Source of the DNA: Oscillospiraceae bacterium
Lineage (GTDB): Bacteria; Bacillota; Clostridia; Oscillospirales; Oscillospiraceae
DNA: 5,743 nt
Assembly: GCA_020025615.1 (NCBI GenBank)
Contig: JAHHRT010000089.1
Coordinates: forward strand, 1 to 5,743
Direction of reading: 5' to 3'
Shown: piece after piece, positions 1-5,743 of the stretch
Layout: every line of letters starts with the position of its first letter
Position numbering within the stretch: the first letter of the stretch is position 1
The notes under the pieces: generated by a model
The model's input: only the letters and a program-made list of their open reading frames with translations
The model's database searches: none
Told to the model about the DNA's origin: nothing
Made by a program: the position numbers and the translations under genes

Positions 1-711
1 CGCCCGCAGTTCTCTGGCACCCACATAGCCCAGAAAGGCGCAGTAGTCGCCGCAGTGGGCCCGCCAGTATTCCTGCTGCCAGCCAGAGTAGCCGGGAGTA
101 CGGTGGATAAGCTCATCCAACTTGGCTGGGTCATCCACTCCATCGTCTACAGAGTAATCGTCCTGAAAGCTGCCATCAAATTTCTCGGCCGCCTTTCCGC
201 TGGAAATACATTCCGGGCACAGATACTCAATATCCTCCACGGAAAAGAACGGATTTGTATAGAAAATATGAGTTGTCTTGCCGCAGCAGTCGCAGATAAC
301 ACCCTCCTTGGATTCCTCAAAGGCCCCGGTATCCAGAGGGTCCGGGTGATACTTGAAGGTGGGCAGGCCCAGCTGGGCCTGCCGCTCCTTCTCATTCTGT
401 TTTTCCTTTGGTGTTTTGGGTTTGGGGATGGCGTAGGAGTTACCCCAGTTCTCCGCATAGCCCTTCAAGACACCCAGCCGCTTGAGCGTCTTTTTATCGG
501 AGCGGTTTCCGATTTGGCAGAGCAGTTCGTAGGCATCCTTCTTGAAGTCCAGCAGGTCGTATACATCCACCAATACTTCCTTGGCCTGCCTGTCCTCGCT
601 CTGCTCCAGCTCCTCTTTGAATGCATAGAGAGCGCGGACACTGTCCGGACCATCATTGGTCGCAACAAACTGCTTCTTCAGTTCAATGTAGGTTTTTTGA
701 TGTTCCGTCAT
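1..711 (-). CDS. CbrC family (UPF0167) protein with N-terminal helical extension, C-terminus cut by window edge
   Basis: This frame is open from an ATG at 711-709 to the left edge and gives 237 residues with no stop, so the gene is partial. Residues ~116-237 match the CbrC/UPF0167 family: LPTFKYHPDPLDTGAFE at 115-131, CDCCGK at 140-145, LCPECISSGKAAEKFDG at 164-180, then RTPGYSGWQQEYWRAHCGDY and CAFLGYV. Cys140/Cys143 and Cys165/Cys168 form two CxxC pairs, suggesting a small zinc-binding fold (inference). E. coli CbrC was reported to affect colicin E2 tolerance; its biochemical activity is unknown. Residues 1-114 are an added, mostly helical region (LVDVYDLLDFKKDAYELLC, then a Lys/Glu-rich linker) absent from the ~195-residue E. 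coli protein. The ATG is chosen for its ribosome binding site at 718-725 and its position 15 bases after the upstream stop. Family assignment is firm; the role is not. Confidence 0.93.
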   Translation of the reverse strand, partial: MTEHQKTYIELKKQFVATNDGPDSVRALYAFKEELEQSEDRQAKEVLVDVYDLLDFKKDAYELLCQIGNRSDKKTLKRLGVLKGYAENWGNSYAIPKPKTPKEKQNEKERQAQLGLPTFKYHPDPLDTGAFEESKEGVICDCCGKTTHIFYTNPFFSVEDIEYLCPECISSGKAAEKFDGSFQDDYSVDDGVDDPAKLDELIHRTPGYSGWQQEYWRAHCGDYCAFLGYVGARELRA

Positions 712-717
712 CGGATG

Positions 718-725
718 CACCTCCC
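718..725 (-). promoter_or_regulatory. Shine-Dalgarno site of the CbrC family gene
   Basis: The minus strand reads GGGAGGTG here, with eight bases between the GGAGG core and the ATG at 711-709. It lies wholly within the 15-base gap after the TGA (729-727) of the giant gene. It fixes the start of the downstream gene, and the tight spacing suggests one transcript with possible translational coupling. No promoter fits in this gap. Confidence 0.9.
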
Positions 726-726
726 A

Positions 727-3700
727 TCAATCCCACCAGAAGTACCAGACGGTGGACTGCCGCAGAGTATCCGCCAAAGCCCCAATCTCTTCAAAATTCT
801 GATCCATATCCGGGCAGAGGCCATACTGCTCCACAGCCACTTCCATGGCTTTCCCCTTAGAAACAGGATCCGGGAGGTCAAATTCCAGCTCATCATGAGT
901 CATGGCGGCGGGCACCGCGCCATATTGCTCGAACCAGTATTTTGATACTGCCATCAGTTCCGGCGTGTCGGGGCATTCGTTCCAGTTTCCAAAGGGCAGG
1001 TAGGTAAAGACCTCCCACGGGTTCTTCACTGGGATTTTTGCCAGAATGAGAGGATAAGTCATGTCAGAATCCCAATAGCTTGCAAAGCGGCAGTTTTCAT
1101 ACCCGCCCTCCATCTCACCTAGGATTTCTTCGTCCCAGTCCAGATCGTCGTCTTCGGCTTCTTCCCTGCGCTGTCCGGTCAACTCCTCCAAGATGGTCCT
1201 TCCATTCTTCACTGGGGCGTTAAGCATCTTTTTTCGATATTCTGCCACCTTCTGTGGGGCAAAGGCATAGTCGTCCGCACCGTCGCTGTCCGGGTCAGAA
1301 TTCATCACAAGGCACTCCCACAGGATTTCGTCCGGCTTCACCAGCACCGGAATGAATCCCTCCCGCACACCAAGCCGCAGTGCGTAACTGTACGCCGACA
1401 TGATGGGATCATCATCTGCCATCGAGGGGAAATAGGTGCACTCGCAGTCCAGATACTCCATCATGGCCTCAGCCAGTTCGGAAGGTTCCAGCGTGTCCTC
1501 GTCAAAGTCTTGCCCCTGCCAGTTGGCAAAGCGTTCCTCAATCACCTTTGCCATTGCCTGATAGTAGTCTTCATCAAAGGGAATGAACAGGTAAGCTTCC
1601 TCTTGGAATTCATCGGAGTGATACCGCTTTGGGCCGAAGTATTGGAGAGCATAGTTATCAATGTCAGCGGGATAGTAAGGCGCATCATTTTCTCCATAGT
1701 AATAATGGGCAAAGGCTTGCCCTTTCTGATTGAACAGGGCGGAGAACAGGCAGCCGTACAGCTCTTCCCGGATGAATGTCCGCAGGTCTGTGCTGCCCGG
1801 GTTGGCTTTGAGCTGTTTCACAGTTTCACTATGCTCTGTCAGGAAGTTTTCTCCCATCAGATCATGCTCCATGCACCAGCGCAGATAGATGGCCATATGG
1901 TTATAGGCATTGATGGGGTCAATGGGCAGTTCCTTCTCCTCAATGCTCTCGATATGATAGGAAGCGTCGTCCATGCCAATACTGTCATCCATATCATCCA
2001 TACTGCAAAGAGTTCCTCGGGTGATAGCATCCTGACGGGTGGGGTTTACGACAAAACTGATACCCCTCATCTTGTCCAGCAGAGTGTCCGCATCATGCTC
2101 CAGTTTATAGTCCAGTTCATCCGCATAAAGAGGAATGACCTGATAGAAGTTGACTTCCTCGCCGCCCGGCAGGGTGCATACCTCACTGCCTTCATCCGTA
2201 CCCTGAGGTCCGATCAGGGTAGCAGTACACAGCTTGGTGTTGTCTGCAAAGGGCTCCCGATTCTCCACCGTATGACCATGCCCCAACCAGCTGTCACAGT
2301 TGATGGGCAGGCGGGCCAGAGATTTCAGCAAGCGGATGGGCCAGTACCACCGCTCGTCCTGCATGGACTCCTGATCCAGCTTCCAGTCTTCCGGCAGCGC
2401 AATAGCAAGCTCCGCCCGTTCCAATTTGTATTCTGCCAGCTCCTTCGGCACATTCATCCTGTGAGCACCCATGCCCATGGTGACCAGCGTGTAGTAGTCC
2501 CGTTCCTCAGAAGGCGGAACAACGCAGATGTCCACATGAATGTCGTGAGAATTCAACTCGTGAAATACATTCTCGAACTTGCCGAAATACTGCTGGATGT
2601 GACCCTCTACGGCTTCCATCTCTTCCTCGGTGTAGACCTCGGGAACGCCGGATTCCTCATTCTGCGGCTCTTCTTCCCCATCGTTGTCATCTGGGCTGCC
2701 ATTCGGGGTATTCCAAGAGATTTTCAGCGTCATCTGATCTTCCGGCAGACTGACACCGGGACTGCGAGTAATGGTGTGCTTATCATCTGCCGCAAAGCCG
2801 ATGGTTTCCCCGTCTTGGAACTCCACATCGTTTTCCAGTACATAGGACACAAGGCTTGCCAAAAAATCCCGCAGGTCGCTGGGCTGGGCGTCAGTACCCA
2901 GCACCTCCATCTCTTCCTTGCCGAACACATCCATGCCATAGGTATAGGCATTCATGCCGCTCTCATCCCGGTACAGGCCGAACCAGATCCAGTTGAAGAT
3001 GGGCAGCTCGTCCTCTTTCATCATATCGGCAAAGCCCTCATAGAACCGGGGTTCGAACACCACGCCGCTGGTGTAGATGCCTGTAGCGTACTTCTGGCGG
3101 CAGCAGGCAGATACCAACTTGGTGTAAAGCTTCCCCTTCTCCAGAGCATCCTCCTCTTTGCCCAGCACTGCTACCATGATATGGGCGCTGTGCTCCTTGG
3201 CAACTTGGACGGCATCCTCCCACATATAATTATTTTCTGCGTTCAGCTCGGCCTCACCATTGGGGATGGGATAGGTCATCAGGCTGACAGCGGCGATCAT
3301 GTCGCCCACTTCAAATACCACCGTGTCGTCGCTCTTGTCCTCGTCTTCCTCCACGGTGATGTCCCACTTTTCCTTCATATCCCGGATGAATTGCGCCTTG
3401 TCCCACTTTCCTCTGGACAGGAGCACAAACCCCGCAAAGGTGCCCTTGTTGTCATGCACGGCTTCTTCCTCCTCGTTGGTATCATCATTCGTGTCGGTGC
3501 CGTCATCCGCATCCGGGTCATAAATAGACTCATTTTCCAAACTGCGGATAAACTCTTCAAAGCTGTCTGCCAAACGAGTGATTTTATAGTCGTTTTCCTG
3601 ATCCACATGGACCACGGCGGGTTCCCCCTGAGGGCCGCAGGCCCGGTAGTCCAGGAAGATCATATCATGCCCTGCACTGGGGCAGTCGCAGATCGCCACG

Positions 3701-5742
3701 CCAATGGCGGGATACTCCCATTCGTCGATCATGAACTGGCTGCCCAGTTCTCCGCAAAGAGAGCAGCTCTTTTCCCGCCCGATACCAAAAATGCCGGTGA
3801 CGGCCACATGATCCTCTGCCCAGCTGGTGGGTTCATCGCAGGGGCAGCAGGTGTTGACCGGCATACCGCCGTTATGCTGCTTCATTAGCCAGATATAGGC
3901 GGCGGGCAGCTTGTAGCCCAGTTCCTCCTCCACGCTGGCGATCAACTCGTCAGAAGGCGGCTCACTGACATACCCCTTCAAGGCATACGGGTTATCATCC
4001 CAGAAGCCTGTAAGGTCGAAGCCCTCGAAGGGGATATCACCGGGCACAAACTTAGCCTTCTTTTGCCGGTTGGTTCTGCGCTGCCGTTTTTGAATTTCTT
4101 CCCGGCACTCCCGAATCACCGCGGGGGCATTTTCGTCCGACCGGTCCAGCTCTGCCCACCGCTGGGCGTAAGGGATGGCCTTTTCCTCCTGCTCACGGAG
4201 ATATTGATAGGCATAAGCCATGCGCATATTCCATTCCGCTTTGTCCTGTCCCTCCTCTCGGACAGCTTCCAGCACATCAATGGCCCGCAGAAGGGCTTTA
4301 TCCCCCTTGTAGTTGGGAGTGCCCTCGTCATGGTCTCCGATGATGGCGTAGTTTTCCAGCGCCCGAGCCAGAGCATAGGCAGAGCGGTAGTCCCGCCAAT
4401 CCTCCGGGATGGCATTCAACGCCTGAATGCAGCGGGTGTATTCATCCTCGTCATTCCACTGCTCCAACTGTTCATAGAACGCTTCGGCGTTCTCCGGAGT
4501 GTATGGGATATAATCCATTCCGGTCAGCGTTTCCTCCAACTCATTCTCCTGCTTTTTCAGGCACACCGAGCCTGCCTCCCGGCGGAAGGTGTGGAAACTG
4601 GCCCAAGGGATGTCGCTGTCCTCAAAGAACTTCTTAGCCATTTCGAGCACCGTGCGAATGTCCCACGCGATAAAGTCCACATAACCGCAGTAGATGCCGG
4701 TAGCTCCACCGGTGAGGGTGAGAACCTCCGGCTCGGCCAGTTTTTCTTCCAGCTTGTCCCTAAAATCAAAGATTTTCTGGCTGCCATTCTCTTCTTGCAG
4801 GGTATCCAGCGGATAGCAGATAAAACCTGCCACAGCACCGTCTGCATGGAGATCATCCATATAGTCGTTGTCGCCGTTCAGATAACCATTTACAAGAGGC
4901 GCACAGCAGGTTGAACCAGCAATCACATCCAGCCGCCAGTCGGCATCCGGGTCTTCATTGGGCTCCATTTTATAGCCGATGTAGGCTTCCAGAAGGGCTT
5001 CCGGGTCGGTGGAAAGTTCCAGCCCTTTTTCACGCAGCTTATCGGGCAGCTGGGACATGAGGATAGAAAGCGACCCTTTGGGCTCTTCCAGCACATCAAA
5101 GCTGTCTATGTACCGCATATTGGGAATCTCACCCAGAACCTGATCGGTGAGCGTGGTGAGCATCCACCAGACCCGGCCTTCTGCCTCCCGGAGCATGGGC
5201 AGCAGCTTTTCACAGTAAGCGGAGATGGCAAAGCTGTTCTCGCCCTGCTCCTCCACCCAAATCTGCACATCCTCCCCGGAAACCTCCCAGCCGTCGTCTG
5301 TACGCAGGCCGATGTTCTTGATTGGCTGGCGGCCAACCAGAATGTTCCAGTGCTCCAGCACCTCTTTGGGGGCGTGCTTTTGGAAGTAGACCAGTTCAAA
5401 CAGTTTGATCTTGTCCCCTTCTGGGGTGAGAATCAGCTCGTACTTCTCGCCATTGAAGCCCATTTCAAAGGAAATATCATCAAAAGCAAGATTCAGAGTT
5501 TCCTCCATTTGGGCCACAATCTCCGCTCCACGGGTGTGATCCTTGTCCTCGTCCATGATCCGGCGCAGCCCCGCTTCCATTTCGGCAAAGATTTCCCACG
5601 CTTCTTCCGTCCGCTCCCGGAAACACTCCGTGAACCGAGGCAAGGAAATGCCCTTCTTGCACTGGTCGATTAGTTCCTCAATATCCTGTTGGGTGTTGAG
5701 CTTAGGATCATCACCGGGATGCAGTTCCAGAGCTTTTTCAAA
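727..5742 (-). CDS. Giant multidomain poly-immunity-like protein (TPR, SUKH, DUF4261, SUFU, DUF4253), N-terminus cut by window edge
   Basis: One frame of 1671 codons plus TGA runs without interruption from the right edge to 727. Modules in N-to-C order: a TPR-like helix end (FEKALELHPGDDP) at the edge; an unnamed two-part region (about 5610-4550); a central TPR-like helical stretch (4490-4075); SMI1/KNR4 (3975-3540); DUF4261 (3445-2710); SUFU (2640-2020); an unnamed helical domain (1970-1505); and a C-terminal DUF4253 (1405-730). No signal peptide or membrane segment is visible, so it is probably cytoplasmic. SUKH and SUFU are known immunity superfamilies against polymorphic toxins, hence the proposed protective, toxin-binding or scaffold role (inference). 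The TTG at 5643-5641 is the first possible start inside the window, but coding-like sequence continues 33 codons upstream of it, so the real start is probably outside. The CbrC family gene follows after 15 bases. Domain calls are by recalled motifs, not a search. Confidence 0.92.
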   Translation of the reverse strand, partial: FEKALELHPGDDPKLNTQQDIEELIDQCKKGISLPRFTECFRERTEEAWEIFAEMEAGLRRIMDEDKDHTRGAEIVAQMEETLNLAFDDISFEMGFNGEKYELILTPEGDKIKLFELVYFQKHAPKEVLEHWNILVGRQPIKNIGLRTDDGWEVSGEDVQIWVEEQGENSFAISAYCEKLLPMLREAEGRVWWMLTTLTDQVLGEIPNMRYIDSFDVLEEPKGSLSILMSQLPDKLREKGLELSTDPEALLEAYIGYKMEPNEDPDADWRLDVIAGSTCCAPLVNGYLNGDNDYMDDLHADGAVAGFICYPLDTLQEENGSQKIFDFRDKLEEKLAEPEVLTLTGGATGIYCGYVDFIAWDIRTVLEMAKKFFEDSDIPWASFHTFRREAGSVCLKKQENELEETLTGMDYIPYTPENAEAFYEQLEQWNDEDEYTRCIQALNAIPEDWRDYRSAYALARALENYAIIGDHDEGTPNYKGDKALLRAIDVLEAVREEGQDKAEWNMRMAYAYQYLREQEEKAIPYAQRWAELDRSDENAPAVIRECREEIQKRQRRTNRQKKAKFVPGDIPFEGFDLTGFWDDNPYALKGYVSEPPSDELIASVEEELGYKLPAAYIWLMKQHNGGMPVNTCCPCDEPTSWAEDHVAVTGIFGIGREKSCSLCGELGSQFMIDEWEYPAIGVAICDCPSAGHDMIFLDYRACGPQGEPAVVHVDQENDYKITRLADSFEEFIRSLENESIYDPDADDGTDTNDDTNEEEEAVHDNKGTFAGFVLLSRGKWDKAQFIRDMKEKWDITVEEDEDKSDDTVVFEVGDMIAAVSLMTYPIPNGEAELNAENNYMWEDAVQVAKEHSAHIMVAVLGKEEDALEKGKLYTKLVSACCRQKYATGIYTSGVVFEPRFYEGFADMMKEDELPIFNWIWFGLYRDESGMNAYTYGMDVFGKEEMEVLGTDAQPSDLRDFLASLVSYVLENDVEFQDGETIGFAADDKHTITRSPGVSLPEDQMTLKISWNTPNGSPDDNDGEEEPQNEESGVPEVYTEEEMEAVEGHIQQYFGKFENVFHELNSHDIHVDICVVPPSEERDYYTLVTMGMGAHRMNVPKELAEYKLERAELAIALPEDWKLDQESMQDERWYWPIRLLKSLARLPINCDSWLGHGHTVENREPFADNTKLCTATLIGPQGTDEGSEVCTLPGGEEVNFYQVIPLYADELDYKLEHDADTLLDKMRGISFVVNPTRQDAITRGTLCSMDDMDDSIGMDDASYHIESIEEKELPIDPINAYNHMAIYLRWCMEHDLMGENFLTEHSETVKQLKANPGSTDLRTFIREELYGCLFSALFNQKGQAFAHYYYGENDAPYYPADIDNYALQYFGPKRYHSDEFQEEAYLFIPFDEDYYQAMAKVIEERFANWQGQDFDEDTLEPSELAEAMMEYLDCECTYFPSMADDDPIMSAYSYALRLGVREGFIPVLVKPDEILWECLVMNSDPDSDGADDYAFAPQKVAEYRKKMLNAPVKNGRTILEELTGQRREEAEDDDLDWDEEILGEMEGGYENCRFASYWDSDMTYPLILAKIPVKNPWEVFTYLPFGNWNECPDTPELMAVSKYWFEQYGAVPAAMTHDELEFDLPDPVSKGKAMEVAVEQYGLCPDMDQNFEEIGALADTLRQSTVWYFWWD
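730..1405 (-). other. DUF4253 domain region at the C-terminus of the giant protein
   Basis: The best-conserved part is roughly 1065-730: TYPLILAKIPVKNPWEVFTY, then GNWNECPDTPEL, SKYWFEQYGAVPAAMTHDEL, EVAVEQYGLCPD and a terminal STVWYFWWD. The 'N.cP...e..a....W...yGA' block, the CPD motif and an ending of W.FWWD are the hallmarks of DUF4253 proteins, where this segment is also C-terminal. The preceding half (SAYSYALRLGVREGFIPVLV, about 1405-1285) is commonly seen before this domain. An acidic stretch around 1182-1105 lies between the two halves. Confidence 0.82.
1505..1970 (-). other. Helical domain of the giant protein, possibly DUF7832-like
   Basis: The stretch contains INAYNHMAIYLRWCMEHDLM, then LRTFIREELYGCLFSALFNQ and a tyrosine-rich segment (AHYYYGENDAPYYPADIDNY) before DEDYYQAMAKVIEERF. 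The 'AY.H...yL.WC.eh.L' signature recalls a short bacterial family I know as DUF7832, but the match is from memory and partial. It lies between SUFU and DUF4253 and is preceded by an Asp/Met-rich linker. Confidence 0.45.
2020..2640 (-). other. Suppressor-of-fused (SUFU) domain of the giant protein
   Basis: After YTEEEMEAVEGHIQQYFGKF the domain shows HVDICVVPPSEERDYYTLVT with MGMGAHRMNVP, ELAIALPEDWKL, WPIRLLKSLARLP, GHGHTVENREPFADNT and VNFYQVIPLYADELDYKLEH. The order 'hvdi..v.Ps..r.y.tLvT.GMs...M.vP', then 'ELai.LP..W', then 'viPLy..El' is the bacterial SUFU pattern. Bacterial SUFU-family proteins are predicted immunity proteins of polymorphic toxin systems; the animal homologue is a Hedgehog pathway regulator. 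Confidence 0.88.
2710..3445 (-). other. DUF4261 domain of the giant protein
   Basis: The stretch begins GTFAGFVLLSRGKWDKAQF and carries MIAAVSLMTYPIPNGEAE, a tryptophan-containing NNYMWEDAVQVAKEHSAHI, MVAVLG and a helix leading to CCRQKYATGIYTSGVVFEP. A C-terminal lobe has YTYGMDVFGKEEMEVLG and FQDGETIGFAADDK. The 'P.P..e....n.W.da...a..H.AHi.V.vlg' arrangement and the '.G...G..E.Ev' lobe fit my recollection of DUF4261, a family of unknown function often found beside or fused to other immunity-type domains. Confidence 0.75.
3540..3975 (-). other. SMI1/KNR4 (SUKH) domain of the giant protein
   Basis: The domain opens with SDELIASVEEELGYKLPAAY and IWLMKQHNGGMP, which is the classic SUKH start: an amphipathic helix, 'LP..Y', then 'NGG'. 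It continues through WAEDHVAVTGIFGIG, WEYPAIGVAICDCPSAGHD and MIFLDYRACGPQGEP, with VVHVDQEND and DSFEEFIRSLE at the end, the usual closing helix. SUKH proteins include many immunity proteins that bind and neutralise nuclease toxins. This copy has eight cysteines between about 3860 and 3640, more than I would expect. Confidence 0.9.
4075..4490 (-). other. Central TPR-like helical region with basic tail
   Basis: About 135 residues of predicted amphipathic helices follow each other with TPR-like spacing: YTRCIQALNAIPEDW, SAYALARALENYA, ALLRAIDVLEAV, EWNMRMAYAYQYL and KAIPYAQRWAELD. They end in a basic run (EIQKRQRRTNRQKKAKF) just before the SUKH domain. TPR-like repeats normally serve as protein-protein interaction surfaces. 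The repeats are degenerate, so the TPR name is by pattern only. Confidence 0.65.
4550..5060 (-). other. Second unnamed domain of the giant protein, rich in conserved-looking motifs
   Basis: The translated stretch contains WRLDVIAGSTCCAPLVNGYL followed by NGDNDYMDDLHADGAVAGF, then LTLTGGATGIYCGYVDFIAW and a final helix with ASFHTFRREAGSV. The density of Gly, Asp, Cys and aromatic residues in these blocks looks like a folded, conserved core rather than a linker. I do not recognise a named family. It may form one unit with the preceding alpha/beta stretch, because no acidic linker separates the two. Confidence 0.5.
5065..5742 (-). other. N-terminal visible part: TPR-like helix end followed by unnamed alpha/beta domain
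   Basis: The first visible residues, FEKALELHPGDDP, resemble the second helix and turn of a TPR unit. A helical segment ending in IEELIDQCKKG follows. After a long helix (EEAWEIFAEMEAGLRRIMDE) comes an alpha/beta-looking stretch with FDDISFEMGFNGEKYELILT, LFELVYFQKHAP and LEHWNILVGRQP. The pattern of a 'YELILTPEGDK' strand followed by 'W..L.GRQP' is reminiscent of DUF695-like domains, but I cannot assign it. It is part of the giant coding sequence, not a separate gene. Confidence 0.5.
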
Positions 5743-5743
5743 A

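Noticed and set aside
147..668. Two short minus-strand open frames (147-458 and 465-668) in place of a gene
   Set aside because: They are in the wrong frame. The frame starting at the ATG 711-709 is continuous to the left edge and encodes the CbrC motifs.
712..726. Possible promoter or terminator between the two genes
   Set aside because: The 15-base gap is fully taken up by the ribosome binding site and spacer, and no hairpin with a T-run fits.
55..945. Plus-strand open frame of 296 codons
   Set aside because: It lies antisense to the CbrC family gene and the end of the DUF4253 region, both with clear family motifs. Its own translation is low in recognisable features.
1510..3888. Plus-strand open frame of 792 codons antisense to the giant gene
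   Set aside because: It overlaps the SUKH, DUF4261 and SUFU coding sequence on the other strand. Its translation shows no recognisable domain and it has no convincing ribosome binding site. It looks like a shadow produced by codon bias.
4063..4914. Plus-strand open frame of 283 codons
   Set aside because: It is antisense to the central helical region of the giant protein, and its translation has no family motifs.

Overview
The window holds two protein-coding genes, both on the minus strand and both running off an edge of the window. Nothing in it looks like an RNA gene, mobile element, CRISPR array or origin. The strong GGGAGGTG ribosome binding site, the moderately GC-rich coding sequence (judged by eye) and the protein families suggest a gut-type Firmicute of the Clostridia, perhaps the Oscillospiraceae. 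That placement is inference from style, not from a marker gene.

Right and centre (727 to the right edge): one enormous reading frame of at least 1671 codons, open through the right edge, so its N-terminus lies outside. It is a chain of separate modules joined by very acidic linkers. From N to C: the end of a TPR-like helix, a large unnamed two-part region, a second helical TPR-like stretch, a SMI1/KNR4 (SUKH) domain, a DUF4261 domain, a Suppressor-of-fused (SUFU) domain, a helical domain I cannot name with certainty, and a C-terminal DUF4253 domain ending in FWWD. SUKH and SUFU are established immunity superfamilies of bacterial polymorphic toxin systems. The architecture is therefore best read as a 'poly-immunity' type protein, that is, several protective or protein-binding domains on one polypeptide.

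Left (1 to 711): a CbrC/UPF0167 family gene starts 15 bases after the stop of the giant gene, with its own good ribosome binding site, and runs off the left edge. E. coli CbrC was linked to colicin E2 tolerance. It carries about 115 extra N-terminal residues compared with the bare CbrC domain.

The two genes almost certainly form one transcript, read right to left. A shared role in surviving antibacterial toxins is the most economical reading but is not proven. No toxin gene is visible. The promoter must lie beyond the right edge, and any terminator beyond the left edge.
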